Shown here: positions 13,519-24,645 of the stretch, in pieces | Layout of the letters: each line of letters begins with the position of its first letter | Position numbering within the stretch: the stretch's first letter is position 1 | From: Dirofilaria immitis | Taxonomy: Eukaryota; Nematoda; Chromadorea; Rhabditida; Onchocercidae | DNA length: 64,000 bases | Assembly (NCBI GenBank): GCA_024305405.1 | Contig: JAKNDB010000087.1 | Coordinates: forward strand, 3,412,501 to 3,476,500 | Direction: 5' to 3' | Program-made: the position numbers and the translations under genes | Notes under the pieces: model-generated | The model's database searches: none | What the model saw: only the letters and a program-made list of their open reading frames with translations | What the model was told of the DNA's origin: nothing

Positions 13519-16500
13519 AGTTGCTGTTGCTGTTGTTGTTGTTGTTGCTGTTGCTGTTGCTGTTTCTGTTGCTGTTGCTGTTGTTGTTGCTGTTGTCGTT
13601 GCTGGATAATACGTTGATTATGTCGCGCTCGTAAGTGTTCACCAACAGTTATCTTCAAAAAGATGTACAACTCAAATATCATGTATTGTATAGGTTAATA
13701 TATTTCAACAGAAGACAAAAAAAGACAAAAACAAATGGAATAGAGTAGATGAGAAAAAAATCATATATATGGAATATGCAGAGATAAATCTTTTATACTT
13801 TCGCAAATAAAGAAAAAAATAACCCATGGCTTCACTTTAGCGGCTCCGAGTTTCAACGATTCCTGCTGTGAAACTGGCTGCAGTACGTTTGTTATCTGTT
13901 GTTGTTGTTGTGATGTTACATTAGAAGTATCATATGCGATATAAGTAACTGATGCATTACTCGATCGTTGATGCGCTGCATTTAAAGTAGTGTTCGAATA
14001 AGTGGCAGTGTCAATTGTTGTCGCAGCCACAAGATTCCGAGATAATGTCTCTTTTGTTGTGGCAGGCGATGCAGCACATGAACGATCAAGGCTTGAATGC
14101 TCACGTTCATCACATTGATCGTTCTTATATTGCTGCTCTTCTTTGGGTGGTTGTTCTATTATAGTGTTTAATGAAGTCGCAAGTACAGACGTTGAATGTC
14201 GATCCTGAAGTTTAGTATTCCCTCTGCAAAAAGGATACTATTAACAACAAAAATTAAATCGCAGAATTTCTTATGTACGATTCAGGAAATATAAATCGAG
14301 TTGTGGCAAATTATTACCACAGTTTCGATTGTGTTGCCTGAAACTTATCTAAAGGCTTAGTAGAATTATTCAAGGCCAAGTTTATTCCTGAAGTTTCTAG
14401 CACAAAGCACTGTATTTATTATTTCAGGCATTATCAATAAAATAATGCCAGTTTTACTCACACCAGTTGGTCCTGCAAAAGATAGTTTGTCAGGGGTTTA
14501 TTGTAATTTCTCAACCCAGATTTAGCAATTTTGATGGAATCGACGATTCTATTGCTTGCTCTCGACCAAAATGATCTTTTTGAGGTTGTCTTTTAAAGAC
14601 TGATATTCTTATCATTAATAATTGGAGAAAATTAATGTAATAAAATAAATCTTTCGAATGATCTGTATGCAATTTACTAGTCATTAGCAAAAGAAAGATT
14701 TCACTAAATGAATTGGAGAAACCGCAGTTTTTGGCAAATCTGACTGAAAATCTAATCAAATCTGATAAAAGGTTTATAAGAATTCAAAGACTAGCAAAAA
14801 TTACTTAAACATAGAAGCCGCTTTACACGTCGAGCGGTGTCGTTTCAGATTCGATGCGCTACATAAAATTCGGTTACAATCTTCACAAATATTCGCATTG
14901 ACAGATGTACCAGCTATTGCTGTACCATTACTACTTGTTCGGTTTTGCATTACACTACTTTCCATACTAAATCAATCAGTATTAAGCAAAAGCGATCAGT
15001 CTGTTATACCATTACAATTTTCTTTTAGTATAAAAACTCAAAATCTTTAGTAAGCCTAGTAAACAACAAAAAGTTGGAATCCGTCAAATTCATTCACTAT
15101 GGAAATTCTTACTTTTTACATCTCATAATTTATCAGTTCTATACCACTTTCCATATTAAATCAATCAATATTCCTATAATTTCTATTTTTTTCCGAAGAT
15201 AAAAGTGATTGGGAAAAACAGAAATTAAGAAATAAACACTCATTTATTCTTTGAAATCTATGCTATCAACATTTAGTGCAATCGAAAATCAGTCAAAATT
15301 TTTTATAAAACTGATTAGAAGAATGAGGAATCAATTTTACGTATTCACAAAAATAATCTAAACAGAAAAAATAGAACCAAAAAAATTTACAGTATATGCA
15401 AAAGACAGACCCAGTAATCTGAACTTCTGATTGAATCGGCACACTACAGGAAGCAGATGAAACAACACTACTAACGATAGGTAATCCAGTAACAATACAG
15501 GTATGAGGCTGTCGCTGAAGCAATAGCTGCTCATGTGGAGATGATAATGCAGTAAGCGACGAATTCAATAGGAGCTGTCTACTGAAAAAAACGTTACTAC
15601 TAAAATCACTATTAAATCAAATCATCAAAAACGCAGCAATACACCAAAAAAATTGATTACAAAAAAGTATCATTCTTATTTATTATAGTATTTAATTATA
15701 TCATTTATTTGCCGCGACTTTAAAAAAGAAGTAAATGAACTGTTGCACTATATGCAAAAATCAATGACGAGTAAAGCAGATCACGAAAAAATAAAAGAAC
15801 AGCAAACATATGCTAATTCTCATACTCCGCAAATTTTTGCGTTTACCAAAGCATGTCTTTCACTTCATGCCGGTCAACCAATCATCGTGTTTAAATCTAC
15901 CTATTTGTCCGAAAGTTCCACTAGTTTGAAAAATTTGGTGACCAACATATAAAAATAATTTTAGTTTACAGGCCTAAGAAAATGCTACTATTAGAATAGA
16001 GAAAGAAGTTTCAAACCAAGCTTCGCAGAAAATTCCTAAGTGCAAAATGCAAAATTTTCCACTTGAATTTCAAGAACACATCAGCAACATATGCATTATT
16101 AGAAAAATGTTGTAATTTTGCTGCTAAATTTTAAAATTTGATAAGAGTGAAATTTTTGCAACTAAAATTTGCTATCAGGAATAATAAAATATAATTTAAT
16201 TGGAACTTGCTCCATTTCTAGAAATCTAAACTTAAAATTAATCCCGTTTGTACGCTTAAATTTGAACTTGACGGATTATATTATACCCAAGACGTACATT
16301 ACAAATCTCCTGCGCTTCATATGAGACTAAGGCTTATCAGTTCTGTGACAAAGTCGGTTTTATATATGAACTGCTTATTTTTTTTCCAGTTTCAATTATC
16401 TAACCTTTTAGAATCTGTTGCCGAATTCAGACTTTCAGTTGCTTTTTCTCTCAACTGCCCATATTCAAGTTGATATTGTTTGCAAGTGCTACGATGTCTT

Positions 16501-19500
16501 TTCAAACTTCTGCTCGAGCTGACCGTTTTGTTGCACGACTCGCATCGGTATAACTGTATGGAATTCCCTGAAAAAAATCACTATTACGTTTTTTAAAAAG
16601 TAATGCATTGACGCAAACTAAATTGAAAAAGTGGAGAATCACTTTGCTGGTATTCATCATTACTATTCTAAAAATCCATTTTAGCTACATTTAATAATCT
16701 TGAGAAAGTTCTATTACACTGCTGATTACTTTATTGATAACAGTTTGCGTGATAATACATACAAAAATCTTGAAGAAAATACATACTAGTCTTTTGATTT
16801 GCGTTGATTCTTGCGTAAATGAAGGGAGATTAATTAATTCACTGTTCGAAGACGTTTGGACGGACGATTGAAACGGATGAGAATCATCCACTGTGGTTGG
16901 TACTATTGGCAAAGATATCGTTGAAAATGAATGATCATCTTCATCTAATAAGCTTGAAGCCAATCTAAAATATGTTCTTGGCACAACAAAACAAAATCAA
17001 ATTTTGAAAAAGTTCGAATTATAACTACTTTCCAAAATGCATGAACAAAATTAAGTAAGAATCCTTCTTTGATTTTTCATTATTCTTTTCCCACTAATTT
17101 CAAAATGAAAACCGTGCAAGATCTGATTAGAGAAAAATAAAAATTAAAAATCTCATTAGGAAACAACATAGTTCTGAAAAAGTTGTTTGTCTGAAATAAG
17201 TGATAAAAAATTAAAATAATATAAAATTAAAAACTATTTTATCTCGAAAAAGAAAAATTTTTCAAGACTATAAGAATGCAAAAAAATTTCAAAATTCATT
17301 TTTACTTATTTTATTACTAAACAAAATGAAAAGAAATCATCATTGCCATCGGAAATCATCGAAAGACAAAAATATTAGCATCTGTTTTTCTTCGCGCTGT
17401 CTTCATTCTCATTTTTTATTTCTACTCTAAAGCTTTGGATTCTATTTCTTAATATCATTCACTACCACTTCGATAACAAACAAATAAATTTCTTTCTCTA
17501 ATTCTTCCAAACCAAAAGCTCAAACATTTTTAATCCTTTTAATAAAAAAGTTTAGTATTGCAGAGAACTTTCGAAAAAATAGTTCGAAACAAAACAGAAT
17601 TTTTCAAAGAGATAAGCTTGCAAAATCATTCATGATTGTCAACTTCAAAAAAAAAACTCTTTACTGCTTGCTATCAATAAAGTATTGCTAATATTGAAAA
17701 AAATATTTTGCTAATCATATCGTCAGATTATTAACTTTGTAATTAATAGGACTAATATTTAAAGCATGGTATGATGTTTGCTGTTTATTATTTAAGCACT
17801 ACTAAAAATAGCAATAATTTACTGATAGGAAGCAGATCAAAATAGAATGAAAAGAATATACCTTCCGGCAGTCATTCTATTTAAATCACCATTTCGTGTC
17901 ATTTCTGCTACTGCTTTGTCCAGATATGAGTCTTCACACACTGGTCCTAACCTAAACATTTACTTCTCTTTTGAAGCAAATTTTGGATCGTGAAGAAAAT
18001 ATCAATATTAACAGAACTTTAACATCAATCAGAATTGTATTTATAGTTGTCTCAGTTAATTTCTTAGTTAAACATTAATTCTCGCATTTAATGATGAACC
18101 TATAGAAAAAAAAAAATAAAATTTCCTTGTAACGTTCTACTTTCGAAAAGAACGATTCCGTTCTCTGCAGTGTGCTGATTCAGATATAGGATATGAATAT
18201 AAAACTAAGAAATACCGTAAAAAAACCTTTCATCAGAAGTATTCATCTCTGATGCAGTACTATAAATTTGTGTAGTTTGTTGATTGTTGACTGATGATAC
18301 ATCGACAGCATCAGCAAGTGATGTAATTAAATTGTTATAAGAAACAGGAACAATGTTCGTTGATGGTGCTACTCCTAATAATGAAATCGTACTAGCTGTT
18401 GCACTGCTTATACTCCTCTGATCAATCGAGTATGCATTTGATAATCCATTAATCTTGAAATTATGAATTAAAAAAATTAATAAAAAGTCCAAAAACATTA
18501 AATATAAATTTCTACGCCAATGATTAAGTTGTTATGTCGATTTAGATTAATTTTATCTTCAATAATTCGGTTTCCTATTCTAGACTATTAATACTGCCGA
18601 TATTCATCTGTCAGGATGATTTTATGAGTGAGTACACTATTAGCTGAAATGCTATATAAATGTAACATATAATTTTAATTGCTTTACTGATTTATTGCTA
18701 CATGTCTATGATTTAAACTTACTATTGGTTGAATCAAATAATCATTTCCTTTTCATTTCTTGATTCGTTTTTAATGTTTTTTCTGATTCGAAAAAAAAAC
18801 CTGCGTGGAATTTAAAGGCATAGTGATAACTGTAGCTTGAAGCTGTCCAGCGTCACTTGTCAATGATTTCCCAGAATTTGATGACGCCTGAGCCAATTTG
18901 CAGGACATTCGATGACGTTGTAAATTACGAGAAGTGCTTACAGTTTTGTGGCAATCAACACAAGTAAATGATTTCTTAGCTGTTGTTGCCAAAGGAACTG
19001 ATGCACCAGTAGTACTACTGAATGACTGTCCATTTGAACTCGATCCTCCCATTGCTGATGCAAAACCTGAAATTTCAGATCTTCTAATACAAAAGCAATG
19101 TTCTCAAAGAGATTGTATGCGGAACTATAATGAAAACTGTCTAACTACTAAATCTTTTATAAATGAATCAACATTAATCTTAGATAAATAAAGTGTACAC
19201 ATGGAATGAAGTATTTAATAAAAAAATAACAAAGGCTAACTACTTATACGAAAAAATAAAACAAACAAATGAACATAGTTGTGTTCGTTTTACTTGATTT
19301 ATTTTTCCTCAATAATCTGTTTTCTCATTCTCTCATTTTTTCTTCTAAACTCTCCAGCGTTTCGAAATTGATAATTATTTATATGCTCTTTCTTTTTTTG
19401 CTTAATTCTTATACTCCATAATAATCCATTTCAAAAAATCTTAAATTCCGCACAATTTCAAATATTTCCACCATTTTAAATGTCTAACTGTAATTTTTAC

Positions 19501-21390
19501 ATAATTAGTCATCTTATTAAAAATATACAAATTTGAAATTTTTTCTAAATGTAATTTGAAGAAATAAATCACTCAAAATCATAAATATTTAAGGATTTTG
19601 ATATATTGAAATCAATTCACAAAAGTTAAATAACTGTTCACCTTATAATATAAAATAAATATCTGTTGACGAACTACAAGTGAGGTTTCTGAAGGCTGGA
19701 TGACAAACCTGATGATGATGACTTCTGATTTAGTGATGCACTCAGAATCTGTGAAACATTTCTGAAATAAATTTCTAATTTTGATGTAAAAAATTCATGA
19801 TATCTATTTTTTTTATAACTACCGATATCTTACGATACAACAAGAAAAAAATTGGAAAAACAATCGTGAGGAGCACTTCTAATAAGTTATCATTTAAGCA
19901 ATAAGAACCATGGACAATAATTTATGGAAGGACATAAAATTAAAAATTAGAGGAACACACCTAGCTACTTCTTCTTCAACATTTTTGGATCCATCGGTTC
20001 CTTTTGGACGATGAACGATTTGATTTTCGCTCAGTGGTGTTTGACGATCTAAAAGATAAACACTTTACTTCCATAAACAAAAATTACGTCGCAAAGATTT
20101 TTTCCTTAAATCATGAAAATTTTTATTTTCTTCCATGTGAATTTTAGCTTGATTACTCCTTTCTCTGCAAAATATCAATTCCGTAAGTTCTAAACAAGTA
20201 ATGAGAATAATGGGATAAACAACTTCCACCGTTAAAACACTTAAATTATAACAATGAACTGTCGAAATAATGGAAATAGAAAATCTCATTAAACAAATAA
20301 GGATATAAATCTGAGAAGAAAAATTGAATAAGCAAGGCAGGACAGGACGTAAGCTAAAAAAATATAAATCGAAATGTAAACAATATTGTTATGTCGAACG
20401 GAGAAAGAAAAAGAAAGAGACATCTTCCACTGCTGTACTTTATAAAAACATTTAAACAACAAAGGGGAGAGTGAAGAATTTAAAAAAATCGTTTCATAAA
20501 AATATTTTTCCTTTGAGTATACTTTCTCCATTTTCCAATGCATGGATGCTATGGCTCAGCCGTTTCTGTACTCAAGAGATATTAGTGCGTTAGCACCTTC
20601 GAATTATTCGATAAATGCAGTCAGCAATGTCTACTAAAGTGTTCACAAATTCACAACTTATTACATCTTCATTTATTATTGTAAGAAGTGCACTGAGAAT
20701 AATCAATATAACACCAACAGTAAAGCTTTATGTCTTAAAAAAATGTTTTTAAAAAGCTTAATGTAAAACAGCATTAGCGGAATAGAACCGAACTTTCCCA
20801 TTTTTGTAGGACAAAAAATAGCAATAGCTATTAAAATTAAAGCACTAATATATGCTTCTAAGAAAACTCCTCTGTTATGCGTCTATATTTTCCATTTTAT
20901 ATCAATCATGATTATGAAATGAGACGTTTAAGTCGAACGAAAACATAAACTAACCTGAATGATGACCGCATAGGAATGTAATGGTGTTGTGGCTGATAGT
21001 TATTTCCTCTCGAGATATCATAATTTTTTGACATATTCATTGCATCTGTTTGCTTTCCGTTGACATTACTACTACTGCTACTAGTGGTACTGCCAAGCAA
21101 ATAAGTTCGCTGATTTGTTATTACTGGATTACTTGCTCCTAACACACCTAAAAATACTACATAATTTTGTGAGAAATATTCGGTAGCTTCAGTTGGAAAA
21201 ACATAGAAAATGAATTTTTAGAATTTTGAAAAACATATTCTCGCTAAGGATGAAATAACAGATAGATTCCTTTAGAATAGCGGAATATTTTGAAAAAACA
21301 AAGCAGTAGAAACAATAATGATACAAGGGAAATAATGGAAAGATGATAATCCCTTGCAAGTTTCCAATGAATCAAAAGCATGCTACAGTG

Positions 21391-21421
<31 letters not shown>

Positions 21422-24400
21422 AACCTTGTTCATATCCATAGCTCTATAACGCCAATCTTTATGATTGAGATTATATGCCTTTGTCCCATGTTTTAATACT
21501 ATTATTACTTTAATCAACGTTAGATTTCAAATAAAAAGACTAGCTATACTCAAGGAAGAAATTCATTAATTGCTGATATATCCAACAGTAAAAGTGCTAC
21601 AAATATATATAGAGATCGACAAAAAGCAAACGGAATGCAAAACTCATCATTTTTAATTTTACAAATTTTAAATCATCCATCTTGTCAAATTAAAAATAGT
21701 TTTCAGGTACAAAATGAGTGGCGATACATTGATTTACAAAGATATCGAATTTTCAATGTTACTTATTATCCAACAATACCGATATTTGTACTCAAAACAT
21801 TATATGATACTATTATTTTCACATCGCTTTACCAAGATATTTCTATTATACAAAGATTCTTGATTATTTTGCCATATTTACTTTTTTATAGAGAGATGAG
21901 AGATATGAAGAAAAATTTTGGTACAAGCAAGTTATTGATATCTACATTACGGTTAACATTTTGCAAATTGTGTTTTTCTATGCAATTGACATTATATCAT
22001 GTTATAAATTGTGCTGTGGTTGATAAATAAAAAAAATCTCTTTTATACTAAAGTTCACATATTACAAATTAACTTTGCGCTTAAGGCTAACATACTGTAA
22101 ATTATGCTATGGTTTACTTATTCGGCGAGTAATACGACAATTCATTTTGATTCGTTTTGCTTCGACTCAACACTACCATCCATACTTTATCAAATCTTTA
22201 TCAACCCAACTCGAATCCCAGCAAAATTTCCCAACCATTAAAGAAGAGCTATCCGAGATGCAGTCTTCCTGTGATGTTTACAAATAATTGTCTTAAAACG
22301 TGTACTAACAATAAATTCTCCATTGAAAAATAAAAACTTTTTCAACTACAATTATAAGTGTTACTCATTAAATAAGATTTTCAGATATTATCAATCTTTT
22401 ATACGATAAAAAAAGTACTGAATAAGAGAGAAGGGAAGAGAGAAGAGGATATAAGGAAGGAATAAAAAACTACAATTAATAACAAAAAAATTAAAGTAAT
22501 TAATAAAGCATAACAAATTTAAAGTTCGCCAGTAATGTCGATAATAAAGTATAGTGAATTGATTAAGTATATAAATTGTTCTTATATATTTTTTATACAA
22601 TCTAGTTATTTTTATTGCATTTTGTAATGAGCATTAGAAGCTTTTTTGTTAAAATTAGAATGACGAGCAGGAAGCCTTGGTTTAACATTTGATGATATTT
22701 TTTCCAGCGTTTTGTATATTATCGATTATTATTAGCTCAGTGAGTGAATATGTCCGCATTTCTTCAACAATGGCTATACAATAATTAGCGTGTCCTGATG
22801 TATATAAAGATATATTCAGCGTATATATGCTGCAATAATAAAGATTCAACAATCTAGCAAAAAGCACTGCAAGTTTCTATTGTAACATAATAATACAGTT
22901 ATGTAATCAATTAAAATTAATAAACCCAATAAAGCATAAATTTGATGAATAAAGATTTTAGCTATAATATAAAATTTCTCAAAAATCGACAAACGGGATC
23001 CACTCGCAAATATATGAAAGTAAACAAAGAGAAATGTTAAAAAATGTTCTAGTATTTTTATATATTTACTCGATCCTGAATACATTGTCCCATAGCAGCA
23101 TATCGTATTTGCTCTCTAGCCAAGCTTCGGTTTCTCTAATTCTTATACTTCGTTTACCATTTAAAGATATCGCTTTTGTTAAAAAGGAAAAAAACTTTAG
23201 CACTTAATTTAATAAATAAATTGCAATAAATTATTATCGCTAAATGACGGGTATGTTGGGAAGCTATTTTCACATGGTCGCGAAAAAACTGTAACAAATT
23301 ATTCATAAAAAGAATGAAATGCTTTAAGCAAATATGCAGAAATTATACTGCATGATTAGAACTCTGCATAAATTCTGAACAAATGAAAGAATGCTGTTTT
23401 AAATTTAAATAAATATAGGAAAATTAATACCATCATTTTAAAAAAGAAGAAAATAAATTTCTTAATTAAAAATTATCATAAAAATTTAAGAAAAGTAGCC
23501 AATTCTCAAGCTTCTATCTTTTAACTCTCTTCCCAAAAAAACCAGACTTTTCAATTGGTTCAATGATCACTAAAAATTGAGAAAAAAGAATAGTTCGAAA
23601 AGAATTTAAATACTGGACGCAGAGATTAGCTGCGAGAAATGCTAGTCAACAACCAAAAAAGAAATGCAAAAAAACTAAAGAACACGATATTAAATAACTT
23701 TACGGATGTCAAGATCGTCTTTGTTAATGCGTTCTTTCTGATTCTACTTGCTATAGTAAATATAGCTTTCTATTTATGAATTTCTGCTCATAATTAAAAC
23801 TCATAACATAAAAAAGAAGAAAATAAATTTCTTAATTAAAAATTATCACAAAAATTTAAGAAAAGTAGCCAATTCTCAAGCTTCTATCTTTTTAACTCTC
23901 TTCCCAAAAAAAAACAGACTTTTCAATTGGTTCAATGATCACCAAAAATTAAGAAAAAAGATTGGTAATTTTTTAGTACAAAAAAAAACGGAAAAATTTA
24001 ATATTATAACTAACTTATCATAGTTTCAAAAATAAATCACAAACTAAGTTATATGCCAAGTTTTAGTAAAATTCAAGTTACATGACAGCGATGATTATTT
24101 TACTGTAATAAGGACAGTTCAATAAAGTTTGTTCAGCATTCCATCGACCTTAAATTGCAACAGCAGTACTCATATTAAGACAGCGGATAAATCTTTCGAT
24201 AAGTCACAGACCTTGTAAAGTGGCATTCCGTGAAGTAGAATAAAATCGGTGCAGTTTTGTTCCATCCTCCTCACTATCTCTGTTCATTCCACTAGTAGTA
24301 TTGCTATCGAACACACGGGTTACACGGTGTGGCTCATGTTTTTTTGCGCTTGTTATTAGTGGACTTGAAACTTTCGGGCATGATATCACATTATCGACAC

Positions 24401-24512
24401 CGTTTCCACCACTGCTTAGAGTATTATCGAGGTAATTACAAGTACCAATAGATTGCTGATTTACTACCACGTATTGTCCTTCAATAAGTAAATGGCTTAT
24501 ATCACGCATTGT
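3897..24512 (-). CDS. Large Gln/Ser-rich zinc-finger protein with C-terminal BTB/POZ domain (main part)
   Basis: Thirty-two exons, 5' to 3': 24512-24212, 21147-20954, 20048-19961, 19761-19709, 19066-18801, 18453-18227, 17951-17862, 16964-16783, 16567-16405, 15581-15411, 14966-14805, 14223-13824, 13652-13087, 12753-12622, 12462-12313, 12090-11888, 10605-10414, 10059-9654, 9432-9338, 9104-8987, 8462-8294, 7920-7814, 7110-6988, 6725-6641, 6465-6388, 6285-6116, 5924-5744, 5621-5515, 5168-5054, 4769-4628, 4494-4407, 4085-3897. The product is about 1,900 residues: seven fingers, a ~100-residue polyQ tract, then BTB and a BACK-like helical tail ending at TAA 3897. Splice phases agree at nearly all junctions. 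Four junctions (20954/20048, 11888/10605, 8294/7920, 4407/4085) are off by one base. The family suggests a nuclear DNA-binding regulator that dimerises or recruits partners through BTB; that role is inference. I cannot name an ortholog. The first exon carries an ATG at 24509, which could be internal or a true start. Confidence 0.78.
4407..5168 (-). other. BTB/POZ domain
   Basis: Encoded by exons 5168-5054, 4769-4628 and 4494-4407. The domain opens with DCALIVGESRIGVPRA, joined exactly in phase to MLSRASTYFSSLFQYYENHS. This is the classic 'D..L.VG...F..HRA.L...S.YF..LF' start of a BTB fold. It continues through ILFMADKFKIKPLYDRCERF, the usual C-terminal BTB helices. The final exon (4085-3897) continues with AIRLAEQYRMCEIKQALFDS and ends EKWGTFL, a BACK-like extension. 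BTB domains dimerise and recruit corepressors or Cul3; which applies here is unknown. Confidence 0.88.
5515..5924 (-). other. Zinc finger 7, split between two exons, directly upstream of BTB (C2HC)
   Basis: Exon 5924-5744 ends ...GRHLCQ and exon 5621-5515 begins ACGKYYSSEWNLERHRRESC. Joined in phase 0 this gives C-x2-C-x12-H-x4-C. Only about 35 residues separate it from the BTB domain. Confidence 0.85.
6116..6285 (-). other. Zinc finger 6 exon (C2H2)
   Basis: The exon encodes CRVCDCWLPGQREFDRH followed by CDELH, which is C-x2-C-x12-H-x4-H, the only complete single-exon C2H2 finger here. The preceding exon 6465-6388 has a lone Cys pair (CINCPSYG) without the His/Cys partners. The donor CAAAC/GTAATT joins the next exon as Thr-Phe. 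Confidence 0.82.
6988..7920 (-). other. Zinc finger 5, split between two exons (C2HC)
   Basis: Exon 7920-7814 ends with CIDCN plus AG; exon 7110-6988 begins G/GCG and continues ALSSDYSLKRHRSTC. Joined, this is C-x2-C-x12-H-x4-C in exact phase. The 0.7 kb intron between them contains an unrelated same-strand ORF (7385-7675). Confidence 0.83.
7385..7675 (-). other. Unexplained 96-codon ORF inside an intron
   Basis: The open frame lies between finger-5 exons 7920-7814 and 7110-6988, on the same strand. It reads through polar, helix-like sequence (MMIELIKRMIDNASLINVKE, then a GFAKSFDMKEVFDEI stretch) to a TGA at 7385. It cannot be a cassette exon with the neighbouring phases. It could be a small nested gene, a pseudogene fragment or inserted foreign DNA such as an endosymbiont fragment. 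No family recognised. Confidence 0.35.
9654..10059 (-). other. Second Gln-rich exon
   Basis: The 406-bp exon codes a segment with Gln/His runs (about 30 Gln in 60 residues), followed by an acidic end (AEIEEDLKRSAEYKL). It starts T/TCA after TTTTCAG and ends TTG/GTAAAA in phase 0, matching both neighbours. Low-complexity segments of this sort are common in activation domains; that is inference. Confidence 0.8.
10414..12090 (-). other. Zinc finger 4, split between two exons (C2H2)
   Basis: The first Cys pair (CPECQK) ends exon 12090-11888; the rest (YSCRKNVKRHRIAVH) opens exon 10605-10414. Spacing is C-x2-C-x12-H-x4-H if one residue is encoded across the junction. With canonical GT-AG splicing one base is missing. 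One more A in the run at 11889-11893 would create Thr, giving the K-T pair seen in fingers 1 and 2. The 1.28 kb intron also contains a plus-strand ORF. Confidence 0.7.
11246..11602 (+). other. Antisense 118-codon ORF inside an intron, very basic
   Basis: Plus-strand ORF within the 1.28 kb intron that splits zinc finger 4. All minus-strand frames here have stops, so it is not an exon shadow. The protein is Arg/Lys-rich with recurring AIRIVR/AVRIVR-like pieces and no recognised domain. A stop-free frame of this length is unusual in such AT-rich DNA. Possible nested gene or remnant of a mobile element. Confidence 0.35.
13302..13604 (-). repeat. Polyglutamine-coding CAA/CAG repeat
   Basis: A 303-bp in-frame tract of 101 codons, all Gln except one Arg, one Lys and one Leu. 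The 13302-13517 part codes 72 uninterrupted Gln. The end nearest 13302 is mostly pure CAA; the other end mixes CAG and CAA. The exon (13652-13087) starts after TTGAAG in phase 0. The long Leu ORF on the plus strand is only its shadow. Confidence 0.95.
14805..14966 (-). other. Zinc finger 3 exon (C2HC)
   Basis: The exon encodes CEDCNRILCSASNLKRH followed by RSTC, C-x2-C-x12-H-x4-C. It begins after TTTAG with T/ATG GAA and ends AA/GTAATT in phase 2. It joins the 14223-13824 exon to give Lys-Gly. Confidence 0.83.
16405..16567 (-). other. Zinc finger 2 exon (C2HC)
   Basis: The exon encodes CESCNKTVSSSRSLKRH then RSTC, the same C-x2-C-x12-H-x4-C spacing as finger 1 and very similar in sequence (shared KTVS, SR, L, RH). 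The exon joins 15581-15411 through AG/T, giving Ser. The upstream exon must use the donor T/GTATTT at 16783; the stronger-looking GTATGT three codon positions earlier would destroy the finger frame. Confidence 0.83.
18801..19066 (-). other. Zinc finger 1 exon (C2HC)
   Basis: The exon encodes CVDCHKTVSTSRNLQRH followed by RMSC, giving C-x2-C-x12-H-x4-C. It starts after TTTCAG in phase 1 and ends in phase 0 at CAG/GTTTTT. A Ser/Thr-rich linker flanks the finger on both sides. The final ligand is Cys instead of the usual His. Confidence 0.85.
21391..21420 (+). repeat. A30 homopolymer
   Basis: Thirty consecutive A residues in an intron, preceded by GTG and followed by CAACC. Could be a retroposed poly(A) tail or a slippage tract; no element body was recognised upstream. 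Confidence 0.8.
21635..22030 (+). other. 131-codon ORF inside an intron
   Basis: Plus-strand, hydrophobic and AT-rich in codons (YYPTIPIFVLKTLYDTIIF). It ends with STLRLTFCKLCFSM; a nearby second ORF (22075-22287) begins with the similar MRLRLTYCKLCYG, so the DNA is locally repeated. No family recognised; may be chance. Confidence 0.2.
23440..23588 (+). repeat. Direct repeat, copy 1 (~149 bp)
   Basis: Nearly identical to 23810-23960. Both start AAAAAGAAGAAAATAAATTT and run through CTTCTATCTT...CAATGATCAC. Differences are a few substitutions and A/T-run lengths. Intronic. Confidence 0.9.
23810..23960 (+). repeat. Direct repeat, copy 2 (~151 bp)
   Basis: Second copy of the 23440-23588 repeat, separated from it by about 220 bp of unrelated sequence. 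Confidence 0.9.
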
Positions 24513-24645
24513 CTACAAAGTCGTGCATGCAAACATTTCAAAACAGATGCAATTGATAATGATAATTTGTACAAACATTTCTGCAATATCAATTTTTTTT
24601 GAAAATATTTACACATGAGGCTATAATATTCTTTTGTCACAAAAT

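Larger units (their letters stand above)
21148..24211 (-). other. 3 kb intron of the zinc-finger gene
   Basis: Lies between exons 24512-24212 and 21147-20954. It holds the A30 run, the plus-strand ORFs at 21.6-22.3 kb and a pair of ~150-bp direct repeats. The splice joins in phase (CAA G/GT GTG). Confidence 0.7.

Noticed and set aside
13281..13634. Plus-strand poly-Leu ORF
   Set aside because: Pure shadow of the polyglutamine repeat on the minus strand.
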